From NCBI GenBank assembly GCA_964621615.1, contig CAZUMW010000023.1, positions 1 through 64,000 of the forward strand: DNA of 64,000 nucleotides, in the 5' to 3' direction. Origin of the DNA: CAZUMW01 sp964621615 (GTDB lineage: Bacteria; Desulfobacterota; WTBG01; CAIYCZ01; CAIRTM01). The notes below the pieces were generated by a model. That model ran no database searches. It had not been told where the DNA came from and saw only the letters and a program-made list of their open reading frames with translations. A program made the position numbers and the translations under genes. This document shows positions 17,108 through 24,211 of the stretch, one piece after another (the stretch's first letter is position 1; each line of letters begins with the position of its first letter).

Positions 17108-18250
17108 CTATTCAACTGCCGACAGCAGCGCATCCGACAGTGCATCGAGTTCTGTTGTGTCTGAGATATTCATGTTTATCAGTACCGCAATGCTGGTGCC
17201 GCTCGCCGGAACATACAGCAGTCTTGCGGCATATCCGCGCTGAGCACCGTTGTGAAGCCACAGCATTCCATAATCTTCATCGGTGATTTTGGAAATGCCC
17301 AGCCCGTAGCCGTTGTCTCCTGTTCCTGTTGATACAAAATCGAGCATTTCTGTGCGTGATGCTTCCGACAGGGCATTGCCCTCAAAAACAGTGTGGGTAA
17401 ATCTGGCAACATTTTCGGCAGTTGAGACAAGGGCGCCTGAGGTCCATGCAACGCTGTAATTGCCGGCGCGCTTAACCGACAGGGTATCAATTGCCGCTTT
17501 ACCGTTTTTAACGTTATATCCATAGGCAAAACCGTCCGGGACGGTTTTCTCCCCTTCAAAATAGACCCGGTCAAGTTCCAGGGGATTCAGAACCTTCTGA
17601 CCCAGCACGGCGGATACCGGGGAACCGGTTGCCGCTTCGATCATCATTCCCACAAGATAGTAATTAGTATTTGAATATTGCCAGGATGCTCCGGGAGCAA
17701 AATAGGGCCGGCCTACAAGGCGAAGGACCTGATCGTGATTCCAGGTGTATTCGGGAAATGTGTACAACAAAATCCACAACATAAGCCTGTCGGTGTAGCT
17801 CGCAACGCCGCTGGTGTGATTTAAAAGTTGCCGGAGGGTGATCGAATCATCTATTCTTCGTGACGCAGGTGCCGGCAGGTCGGTCAGCCAGTCGCCGATG
17901 GTGTCATCAAGGGACAGGATTCCTTCGGAAACCAGCTTCAGGGTGAGTACGGCTATAAACGTTTTGGTGTCGCTGCCGATGCTGAACAGCGTGCTGTTGT
18001 CAGCTTCAATTTGGTTTTCCGTGTCGGCATAGCCGGTCGCGCCTGCCCAGGTTGCATTGTCAGCGGTGATAAACGCGGCGGATACGGCTGGAATATTCAA
18101 CTCTTCGCGGACTTTGGCAATAGCAGCCTGCAGCTTCGAGGTAGTGGCTGAATCCATAGTGTAGGCGTAACTTTTCTGTACCCCCACCGCAGTGCACATT
18201 ATTGCCGGGATAAGGACAAGAAGAGAACAATGGTGAAAGCGTGCAAACAT
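17108..18250 (-). CDS. Class C beta-lactamase-fold serine hydrolase (exported)
   Basis: The start at 18250 has AAGGAGG upstream. The first about 30 residues are a signal peptide (ending KSYAY). The SxxK motif is S93-D-T-K96 in IGSDTKTF, and the YxN motif is in WQYSNTNYYL. The third triad motif is weakly visible near the C-terminus (HNGAQRGYAARL, in place of KTG). This is the AmpC/DD-peptidase/esterase superfamily; most such stand-alone proteins are not antibiotic resistance enzymes but peptidases or esterases acting in the periplasm. Length (380) is typical. Confidence 0.82.
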   Translation of the reverse strand: MFARFHHCSLLVLIPAIMCTAVGVQKSYAYTMDSATTSKLQAAIAKVREELNIPAVSAAFITADNATWAGATGYADTENQIEADNSTLFSIGSDTKTFIAVLTLKLVSEGILSLDDTIGDWLTDLPAPASRRIDDSITLRQLLNHTSGVASYTDRLMLWILLYTFPEYTWNHDQVLRLVGRPYFAPGASWQYSNTNYYLVGMMIEAATGSPVSAVLGQKVLNPLELDRVYFEGEKTVPDGFAYGYNVKNGKAAIDTLSVKRAGNYSVAWTSGALVSTAENVARFTHTVFEGNALSEASRTEMLDFVSTGTGDNGYGLGISKITDEDYGMLWLHNGAQRGYAARLLYVPASGTSIAVLINMNISDTTELDALSDALLSAVE

Positions 18251-18293
18251 AAAGGCTGCCTCCTTGTAGAAAATTTGATTAGTATGTGTTCAT

Positions 18294-18322
18294 ACAGTAG
18301 TGTGGGAGCTATGATATGTCAA
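18294..18322 (-). promoter_or_regulatory. Promoter TTGACA-N17-TACTGT for the beta-lactamase-fold gene
   Basis: On the minus strand a perfect -35 (18317-18322) is followed 17 bases later by TACTGT (18294-18299). A small inverted repeat, GTATGTGTTCATAC (18282-18295), overlaps the expected start of transcription and could be an operator. Confidence 0.5.
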
Positions 18323-18590
18323 CGTGCCCGGGGTGAAAAAATAGAAGAATCACAGCAATTGATGCATATTATTTGCCTGGTGTTCAGATAATAAACATGC
18401 TTTTCTTCAGTGCGCACTTCGGGCTGCCTGTTGTTTAGTTGCCCGGCGCTTACTATACGTCACCCACGAGTACCGGAGTCCCTCTGTGGAAAAAAATCGC
18501 TTAACCATAATTTAATGAGCCATTTATTTTGCCTTAAAGGGAAGGCCGTACATTCATGATCAACGACACTACTGAATTATTCAATCGCTC
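18323..18590. other. Non-coding upstream region of the curli leader
   Basis: There is no gene here. A weak promoter candidate for the curli transcript, TTGTTT (18431-18436), 17 bases, TATACG (18454-18459), points toward csgE. The rest holds no structure I can support. Confidence 0.3.
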
Positions 18591-18593
18591 AGA

Positions 18594-18704
18594 AAAAGCC
18601 GAACCCCGGGTAACCGGGGGGCGGAAAGTTACGGATCCACGCGGGGTATAGTGCGAGGGGAAAGCCGGGCTGCCTGAGGAAGGGAGTCCGGCTTTTTGTT
18701 TTTA
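18594..18704 (+). ncRNA. Candidate cyclic-di-GMP-I (GEMM) riboswitch with intrinsic terminator
   Basis: The order of conserved blocks follows the GEMM aptamer: CCGAACC, a stem closed by a GTAA (GNRA) tetraloop (CCCCGG-GTAA-CCGGGG), then GCGGAAAGTTACGGATC in place of the usual GACGCAAAGCCACGGGTC, a variable second hairpin, and AAAGCCGGGCTGCC as the receptor strand. AAAGCCGG (18661-18668) can also pair with CCGGCTTT (18688-18695), followed by T-rich sequence, forming a terminator that shares its 5' arm with the aptamer. AAAAAGCC at the 5' end could pair with GGCTTTTT instead, so whether ligand switches transcription on or off cannot be decided by eye. It points toward the curli operon. Confidence 0.6.
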
Positions 18705-18716
18705 TAATAAAAGTGA

Positions 18717-18822
18717 GGCCCGACAGGACCTGGCGCCAACCGTTTCCTGCCGGACCGGGAGACCGAAACCCGTGATGCGCAGTACAGGTATGCCTGCAGT
18801 ACGAACCGGGCACGGCTTTTTT
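18717..18822 (+). ncRNA. Unassigned RNA-like leader module, copy 1
   Basis: A GC-rich module closed by GCCCG (18718) pairing with CGGGC near the 3' end. Internal helices are CAGGA with TCCTG, CGGG-n9-CCCG, and CAGG-TATG-CCTG. It ends in GGCACGGC... style sequence with a run of six T. It lies 12 bases after the riboswitch candidate. It is about 98 percent identical to copy 2 at 20023. I could not place it in a known class; the CGAAACC and ACCGGGC words only faintly recall GEMM. Confidence 0.5.
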
Positions 18823-18863
18823 ATTGTAATGTGCATATTAAACCGTATCGATAAACGGGCCAT

Positions 18864-18871
18864 ATAAATTA
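18864..18871. repeat. Target-site duplication ATAAATTA, left copy
   Basis: The 8-bp word ATAAATTA lies immediately outside the left end of the insertion sequence and is repeated at 19973-19980 immediately outside the right end, the duplication length known for IS1595-family elements. Confidence 0.8.
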
Positions 18872-19972
18872 CGGTTCTATAACCCAAAAAAAGTTTCAGG
18901 CAACGCATGGATGCAGAACATAAAAGCCGCCTTTTTGAGAACGACGCAGTTGTCTGCCAAAAGCATTCTGCAAAACAGTTTGTATCATATCAATAACGGG
19001 TAAAGGCTTCATAATTGTCTTTTCTTTGCCCTTGGAGGTCATTTTTGTCACCGGGACCCGATTATTCCACCTGAAACCGATTTCGTTCAGGTAACGCTGC
19101 AAATGTTTTTTGCTTAAAAAATGAAACACACCGAATTTAGCCCGCTCCAGAAGGGAGCTGAATGATTCTGCGGTATTATTATGAATGGTGCCCCTGGCAT
19201 ATTCTTTTTCACTATGGTTAACCCAGCCGTGGGAGGCATAATGGGTGCCGATATGTTGGTAGGCTACATTGTGATCGGTCATCAAATGTGCCGATGTGTG
19301 TACAACGCTTTGTACCGCCGGTTTAAGATCGATTATTTTATCACTGTCAATAAGCGATGAATGCACCGGGCCGTGGCGCTGTACGGCAACAAAAACAGCT
19401 TGTTTTTTGGTGGCTTTGCCCCGGGGGTGTATTACCCCCTGTTGATAACGGGGTTTGCCGCCGAGATATTTTTCGTCCAGTTCAACTATACCAGTCAGCA
19501 GGGTGGCGTCACCGGAAGCCGGCTGCATCATCTCCCGTATCGCATGGCAGAGTTTCCATGCAGTTTTCTGGGAGACGCCGATCCATTTTGCAAGGAACAC
19601 TGATGATACCCCTTTGCTGGAATTGATCATATAATACATGGCTAAAAGCCATTTCCACAGACACAGTTTCGTACTGTGCAGCGGTGTTTTGGTTGTTACG
19701 GTAAACTGGCGCTTACAGCGGCTGCATTGATATAACCCTGACCGAGCGCTTTTGCCCGTAATAGCAATAGATTTTTCACTCTTACAGTGAGGGCATATTC
19801 TGCCCTGGTGCCATATGACCTGTTCAAAAAACTCACGACATGCCTGCTCTGTTGGAAAACGCTGTCTTAATTGATCGATATTCATAACTATTTCCTCCTT
19901 TCTGGAGAAAATAGTACCAGACAGGTGTGTCAGATCAGGTCACAACCGTGCTTTTTTTTGGTTATAGTTCCG
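18872..19972 (-). mobile_element. Complete IS1595-family insertion sequence (ISXO2-like)
   Basis: The 1101-bp element has terminal inverted repeats CGGTTCTATAACC at the left and CGGAACTATAACC at the right (read inward), each followed by an A-run. It is flanked by an 8-bp duplication and carries one intact transposase gene. The ends, duplication and transposase together indicate a recent, possibly still active insertion. It has split the two copies of the curli leader module. Confidence 0.85.
18896..19885 (-). CDS. IS1595-family (ISXO2-like) DDE transposase
   Basis: The 329-residue protein is full length and has AAAGGAGG before its ATG. An N-terminal zinc ribbon shows CPHC (residue about 35) and CSRC (about 55). 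The central HTH-like region contains KWIGVSQKTAWKLCHAIREM. The catalytic domain has ELDEKYLGGKPR (first acid), MTDHNVAYQHIG (second) and the NTAESFSSLLERAKFGVFH block characteristic of this family. There are no frameshifts. It faces opposite to the curli genes, so readthrough from it would not drive csgE. Confidence 0.9.
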   Translation of the reverse strand: MNIDQLRQRFPTEQACREFFEQVIWHQGRICPHCKSEKSIAITGKSARSGLYQCSRCKRQFTVTTKTPLHSTKLCLWKWLLAMYYMINSSKGVSSVFLAKWIGVSQKTAWKLCHAIREMMQPASGDATLLTGIVELDEKYLGGKPRYQQGVIHPRGKATKKQAVFVAVQRHGPVHSSLIDSDKIIDLKPAVQSVVHTSAHLMTDHNVAYQHIGTHYASHGWVNHSEKEYARGTIHNNTAESFSSLLERAKFGVFHFLSKKHLQRYLNEIGFRWNNRVPVTKMTSKGKEKTIMKPLPVIDMIQTVLQNAFGRQLRRSQKGGFYVLHPCVA

Positions 19973-19980
19973 ATAAATTA
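19973..19980. repeat. Target-site duplication ATAAATTA, right copy
   Basis: Matches 18864-18871 exactly. Confidence 0.8.
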
Positions 19981-20022
19981 ATTAATTTTCAGTTAAAAAA
20001 AGAAGAAACAAAAATAAAAAAA

Positions 20023-20127
20023 GGCCCGACAGGACCTGGCGCCAACCGTTTCCTGCCGGACCGGGAGACCGAAGCCCGTAATGCGCAGTACAGGTATGCC
20101 TGCAGTACGAACCGGGCACGGCTTTTT
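20023..20127 (+). ncRNA. Unassigned RNA-like leader module, copy 2
   Basis: Nearly identical to 18717-18822, with two substitutions (GAAACCCG to GAAGCCCG; GTGATG to GTAATG) and a T-run of five at the end. It lies 47 bases before the csgE start. Removing the insertion sequence and one duplication copy leaves 91-93 bases between the modules, so they were a close tandem pair. The extreme identity suggests recent duplication. Confidence 0.5.
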
Positions 20128-20173
20128 ACATTTAAGCATCTCAAAAATGATATTTCAAGGTGTTTTCATAAAC

Positions 20174-20620
20174 ATGACACATGAGTACACAGCGGGATAC
20201 GGCGTGATCAGTCATCGGAAGCAGATATTTATAACGGTCTGTATCATATGTTTATTTGTTACGGTGCAGGCAATCCAGGCTGCAGACACCGAAATAGACG
20301 GGCTGTTAATCGATAACACACAGACACGCATCGGCCATGAGTTTTACCGGAATTTTTCACTGTTCTGGCAGCCCCCGCAGAAAGACGGCGTCGAGGATTA
20401 TACGATTGTGATCGCTGAGCGGGCAAGCGCCCAGTGGGGCAGCTGGATATGGATAAGCGTTAATGAAAAGAGGGTGTATCAGAAAGTGCTTCAGCCCCGG
20501 AGTGCGGAGATAGAACAGGCTTCAGCAGAGGCCGCAGCCGCTGTCAGGCGCTATCTGCTCACTGAATTTCTGTATCAGAACAAGCTGCTTGATGAAGATT
20601 TGGGTGCAAGCGGTATATAG
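20174..20620 (+). CDS. csgE: Curli assembly protein CsgE
   Basis: The frame is open through the leader module, but the start at 20174 gives a proper signal peptide (HRKQIFITVCIICLFVTVQA then AADTE); an AAGGTG lies 11 bases upstream. The mature protein of about 110 residues shows the CsgE pattern: EIDGLLIDNTQTRIGHEFYRNF, YTIVIAERASAQWGSWIWISVN and a C-terminal LLTEFLYQNKLLDEDLGASGI. CsgE is the periplasmic adaptor that caps the CsgG pore and brings curlin to it. It is first in an E-F-G-B/A order, and its transcription should pass through the three leader modules. Confidence 0.88.
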   Translation: MTHEYTAGYGVISHRKQIFITVCIICLFVTVQAIQAADTEIDGLLIDNTQTRIGHEFYRNFSLFWQPPQKDGVEDYTIVIAERASAQWGSWIWISVNEKRVYQKVLQPRSAEIEQASAEAAAAVRRYLLTEFLYQNKLLDEDLGASGI

Positions 20621-20645
20621 GCAACGAGAAATAAAGGAGGGCAAC

Positions 20646-21062
20646 ATGAAAAGGCTGTTATGGACACTGTCGTTTTTGGCAGTCGGGGTGCTGCTGAGCA
20701 CAGCATCGTTTGCCACAGAACTGGTATACAGCCCGGTAAACCCGTCGTTCGGGGGAAACCCGCTCAACGGGTCGTGGATGCTGGGGCAGGCCCAGGCCCA
20801 GAATAAATTTGCCGACAGCAGGGGCAGGTACAGCCGTGAGCCGAAAACCGCGCTCCAGCGAATGACAGAGGATATCATCCGTCGCGCGGCAAGCAGGACA
20901 GAGCGGGAGATACTCGATGCCATATTCGATCAGGATTTCTCCCAGAGCACAGCGGATTTCGGCACGTACGGCTCAGACCTGTATACGGATGAAATAACCA
21001 TAAACATAGACGTTTACCAGTACGGTGACGGAAACTCGGCGGTGATAGATTCGCCGTATTGA
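20646..21062 (+). CDS. csgF: Curli assembly protein CsgF
   Basis: The start at 20646 follows AAAGGAGGG. A 23-residue signal peptide (ends TASFA) precedes TELVYSPVNPSFGGNPLNG, the conserved CsgF N-terminus that inserts into the CsgG pore and forms its second constriction. The remainder (QAQAQNKF and a helical C-terminal half) fits the 138-residue family length. CsgF works at the cell surface to couple secretion to nucleation. It lies 25 bp after csgE and 13 bp before csgG, so it is one transcript. Confidence 0.9.
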   Translation: MKRLLWTLSFLAVGVLLSTASFATELVYSPVNPSFGGNPLNGSWMLGQAQAQNKFADSRGRYSREPKTALQRMTEDIIRRAASRTEREILDAIFDQDFSQSTADFGTYGSDLYTDEITINIDVYQYGDGNSAVIDSPY

Positions 21063-21075
21063 TACGGGAGGAACA

Positions 21076-21996
21076 ATGAAGATCCGGAACACCACAATCG
21101 CATGTCTATTCGTGGCCGGGGTTATTATGGTGAGCGGGTGCAGCGGCATGGCCCGAAACGCGGTTATGACCACACCGGCAAAAATCGGCTATAAGACAGC
21201 CGTGCATAACGATCTGATATCACTGCCTCCCCCGAAACAAAAAATTGTAGTGGCGGTCTATAAATTCCGCGATCAGACAGGCCAGTACAAGCCCAATCCC
21301 AATGCAACCACCTTTTCAACGGCAGTCACACAGGGAGCGACCTCCATGCTTGTTAAGGCGCTTGAGGATTCAGGCTGGTTCATCCCTGTTGAGCGTGAAG
21401 GGCTGGCCAATCTGCTGACTGAGCGGAAAATAATTCGGGGAACCAGGGAGAACCACAACAACAATCACGGTCACAAAGAAAATCTGCCCGACCTTCCTCC
21501 CCTGCTGTACGCATCTGTTGCCTTTGAAGGTGGCATCATCGCATATGAAACCAATATAGTAACCGGCGGGCTCGGAGCGCGCTACTTCGGCATCGGCGGC
21601 TCCGGCCAGATCAGAAAAGACAAAGTGACCATCTATCTGCGGGGCGTATCGATTAAAAACGGAAGAATCATCAATACGGTATCGACGAACAAGACCATCC
21701 TTTCCCGTGAGGTCGATTTCGGTGTGTATCGCTTTGTCTCCTATAAGCGGCTGCTCGAGATTGAAACAGGCCTGAGCACCAACGAGCCGACACAGATGTG
21801 TGTTTTAGAAGCAATCGAGAAAGCGGTCATAGGCATGATTATTGAGGGTATCGAGAACAAGTCCTGGGAGCTTGGAAACCCTGAGGATTTTCAGTCGCCG
21901 GTCATCCAGCGCTATCTGAAGGAGCGAAGCGGCTGTGAAAAGGAGTTGCAGTTTGACCGTGATGGCAACGTGGTGCATCCCGGCGGTGCTTTATGA
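21076..21996 (+). CDS. csgG: Curli secretion pore lipoprotein CsgG
   Basis: The ATG is preceded by GGGAGGA. The signal ends in lipobox VSGC, with Cys22 as the acylated residue. The 306-residue length is slightly above the usual about 280. Family blocks are visible: PPPKQKIVVAVYKFRDQTGQYK, STAVTQGATSMLVKALEDSGWFIPVEREGLANLL, LYASVAFEGGIIAYETN, and GGLGARYFGIGGSGQIRKD, the membrane hairpin region. CsgG forms the nonameric outer-membrane channel through which curlin is exported. A stretch with NHNNNHGH-like polar residues near 120 falls in the constriction-loop area and may differ from the E. coli pore. Confidence 0.92.
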   Translation: MKIRNTTIACLFVAGVIMVSGCSGMARNAVMTTPAKIGYKTAVHNDLISLPPPKQKIVVAVYKFRDQTGQYKPNPNATTFSTAVTQGATSMLVKALEDSGWFIPVEREGLANLLTERKIIRGTRENHNNNHGHKENLPDLPPLLYASVAFEGGIIAYETNIVTGGLGARYFGIGGSGQIRKDKVTIYLRGVSIKNGRIINTVSTNKTILSREVDFGVYRFVSYKRLLEIETGLSTNEPTQMCVLEAIEKAVIGMIIEGIENKSWELGNPEDFQSPVIQRYLKERSGCEKELQFDRDGNVVHPGGAL

Positions 21997-22047
21997 AAAG
22001 AGAAATTATCATATTTTTTTGGTTCTATACAGGGATCGGTAACAGAC

Positions 22048-22063
22048 TGTGATAACAATCACA
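22048..22063. promoter_or_regulatory. Perfect CRP/FNR-type palindrome upstream of curlin genes
   Basis: TGTGATAACAATCACA contains TGTGA-N6-TCACA, the exact CRP consensus half sites. It ends 23 bases before the GTG of the first curlin gene and 16 bases after a -10-like TATACA (22026-22031). At that position it would more likely block transcription than activate it, unless the promoter is elsewhere. Confidence 0.5.
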
Positions 22064-22086
22064 AATAAGAAAGGGGGTGATGAGGA

Positions 22087-22659
22087 GTGCATAGGAGAAT
22101 CCTGTTGGTCCTGATCGGCGCAGTATTAAGCCTGAACGGCCTGAAAAGTCCTGTTTGTGCGGACAGAATGTGTTGCGTTCAGCCGCCGTATGATCAGGCA
22201 AACAGTGCCGCCGCAGAGCAGTCAGGTGACGGTCATGCCGTAAGCTTGATTCAGGATGGGTACCACAACAGTGCGGATCTCATCCAGTCGGGGACGCTGC
22301 ACAGCGCCGACCTGGTTCAGGACGGCAGCCGGAATAGTGCCGTGATTGAGCAGCAGGGGTTCGGAAGCACTGCCCTGCAGTATCAGTACGGTGTGATGAA
22401 CAGCGCTGATATATCACAAGAAGGCGATTATAACGAGGCCTTCCAGTACCTTGACGGTACGGCACACAGCGCCGGCATCATCCAGTCGGGCAGCGCCAAC
22501 GTAGCCGATCAGGAGCTCTACAGCCGGGATCACTATGCACAGTGTGAGCAAATCGGAAGCGGAAACATAAGCATGCAGATTCATTCCGGCGGCCGCCATT
22601 GTTCAAGCTCGGTCACTCAGATCGGAAGCGGCAATTATATGGTTTTTGGTCACCGGTAG
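22087..22659 (+). CDS. Curlin repeat protein, possible minor subunit/nucleator
   Basis: GTG start behind AAGGGGGTGATGAGG. A signal peptide (residues 1-26, ending VCA) precedes about 13 strands of an 11-residue curlin half-repeat, NSAxxxQxGxx, for example NSADLIQSG, HSADLVQDG, NSADISQEG, HSAGIIQSG. The last third departs from the consensus (QELYSRDHYAQCEQIG; HSGGRHCSSSVTQIG) and adds cysteines, as would suit an anchoring subunit like CsgB. That role is inferred from size, position before the long subunit and the divergent end, not proven. It follows csgG by 90 bp. Confidence 0.8.
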   Translation: MHRRILLVLIGAVLSLNGLKSPVCADRMCCVQPPYDQANSAAAEQSGDGHAVSLIQDGYHNSADLIQSGTLHSADLVQDGSRNSAVIEQQGFGSTALQYQYGVMNSADISQEGDYNEAFQYLDGTAHSAGIIQSGSANVADQELYSRDHYAQCEQIGSGNISMQIHSGGRHCSSSVTQIGSGNYMVFGHR

Positions 22660-22716
22660 CGTATTGTGCGCAGAAAAACCAACACCTTGAGGCAAAGAAA
22701 CAAAAGGAGCACACCT

Positions 22717-24129
22717 ATGAAGAAAACAATGAGCATTATGCTCGCCCTGCTGCTTGCTATCGCATCATGGGGCAGCGCAGCTGCCGACGAAAACAGTGCG
22801 ATTCAGGAGCAGGACGGCGAAGCAAATGAGGCGTATGTCGTACAAACAGGATTGGCGAATGAAGCCTATCAGAGTCAGCCCGGGAATGGGAATGTGGCTG
22901 AAGCTGTACAGGTCGGCGATGCCAATTTTACGGACCAGCTTCAGGAAGGCAATGCCAATGAAGCTCTTGCCGAACAATCGGGAAGCGAAAATACACTGTA
23001 TCAATATCAGACCGGCGACGAAAACAGTGCCGTTGCGGTACAGGGCGGTGATCAGAACTATGCTGATCAGACCCAGGAAGGTAACGGGAATGAGGCATAT
23101 GTTGATCAGCCCGGTATGAGCAATGAAGCCTATCAGTATCAGCCCGGCAGCGATAACATTGCCGATATCGTTCAGAGCGGCAATGGCAATTATGCCGATC
23201 AGCTGCAGGAAGGTACTGAAAATGAGGCTGTTGCCGGGCAGTACGGCAATGAGAATCAGGCGTATCAGACCCAGCCGGGGACTGCAAACAGCGCCGGTAT
23301 TGTCCAGGACGGGGAAGCCAATTTTGCAGACCGGCTGCAGGAAGGCGAATATAACCAGGCGGACATCCAACAGACCGGCACATTGAATGAGGCATTTCAG
23401 GTGCAGCCTGGAATGGAAAACATTGCCGACATTTCTCAGGACGGGACCGGTAACTTTGCCGAACAGTTTCAGAGCGGCACCGGAAACGAAGCATATGTCG
23501 AACAAACAGGCGAAGGAAATGAGGTTTTTCAGCAGCAACCCGGTGAATACAACAGCGCGACTGCTGTGCAGAGCGGCGATTTCCAGTTTGCCGAGCAGAT
23601 TCAGGAAGGGATCGGCAATGAAATATTTATTGAACAGGCCGGTTCGGAAAACACTGCCGTGCAGGCGGTATATCAGAATAACAATATAGCCGAAATTCAG
23701 CAGGACGGCACGCTCAATACCGCCGATCAGCTGCAGGACGGCGATGACAATATCGCACAGATGTATCAGGCAGGCGAGGAAAACCTGGCCGGCCAGGAGC
23801 AGTACGGAAGCAGCAATCTGGCATACATTAACCAGTCCGGCCTGGCCAACACCGCACATGAATATCAGGACGGGATCGGCAATATTGCTGAAATTTTCCA
23901 GACGGGAACGCATCATGGCGACATCGCCGGTGCCGGCTACGGTGCGGAAATTCTGCAAACAGGAGACGCCAATACCGCATCGGTTATTCAGGACGGCTTC
24001 GACAATTACAGCGCTTCCCTGCAAATGGGCGACCTGAACAACAGCAGCCAGATGCAGAGCGGCTCATTTAATGTAAGCACGATCGTGCAGGCAGGCAGCA
24101 GCAATATCGCGTCCTGCATCCAGGAATAA
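22717..24129 (+). CDS. Long curlin (major curli subunit, CsgA-like)
   Basis: The start at 22717 has AAAGGAG upstream; a signal peptide ends SAAA|DENSA. The mature protein of about 450 residues consists almost entirely of about 39 strands of an 11-residue unit, N-x-A-x-x-x-Q-x-G-x-x. CsgA of E. coli has five 22-residue repeats; this has nearly twenty. The strands cycle with a period of four (44 residues): NEAYV-Q-G, NEAYQ-QPG, N-A--VQ-G, N-ADQLQEG, clearest over residues 40-290. A break (HHGDIAGAGYGAEIL) interrupts the ladder near residue 400. The protein is strongly acidic. It is expected to fold as a long cross-beta solenoid in an extracellular amyloid. Confidence 0.88.
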   Translation: MKKTMSIMLALLLAIASWGSAAADENSAIQEQDGEANEAYVVQTGLANEAYQSQPGNGNVAEAVQVGDANFTDQLQEGNANEALAEQSGSENTLYQYQTGDENSAVAVQGGDQNYADQTQEGNGNEAYVDQPGMSNEAYQYQPGSDNIADIVQSGNGNYADQLQEGTENEAVAGQYGNENQAYQTQPGTANSAGIVQDGEANFADRLQEGEYNQADIQQTGTLNEAFQVQPGMENIADISQDGTGNFAEQFQSGTGNEAYVEQTGEGNEVFQQQPGEYNSATAVQSGDFQFAEQIQEGIGNEIFIEQAGSENTAVQAVYQNNNIAEIQQDGTLNTADQLQDGDDNIAQMYQAGEENLAGQEQYGSSNLAYINQSGLANTAHEYQDGIGNIAEIFQTGTHHGDIAGAGYGAEILQTGDANTASVIQDGFDNYSASLQMGDLNNSSQMQSGSFNVSTIVQAGSSNIASCIQE

Positions 24130-24211
24130 CCGGATGAAACATGTTCCGAATGTTACAGAGCATACATTTTAAACAGACAACATTAATACACTAATTTTTT
24201 ATAGAGAGGTA

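Noticed and set aside
17108..18250. Antibiotic-resistance beta-lactamase
   Set aside because: The SxxK and YxN motifs only place it in the serine hydrolase superfamily; the third motif is not a clear KTG and there is no resistance context.
18717..18822. Calling the duplicated leader module a c-di-GMP riboswitch outright
   Set aside because: The GNRA hairpin and the AAAGCC core seen in the first module are missing, so it is left unassigned.
22765..24024. 419-codon minus-strand open frame opposite the long curlin gene
   Set aside because: It arises because the repeated curlin codons avoid stops on the complement. It has no signal, ribosome site or family resemblance, and the + strand product is an obvious curlin.
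22800..24100. Tandem DNA repeats suggesting a satellite or CRISPR
   Set aside because: They are the coding repeats of the curlin protein.
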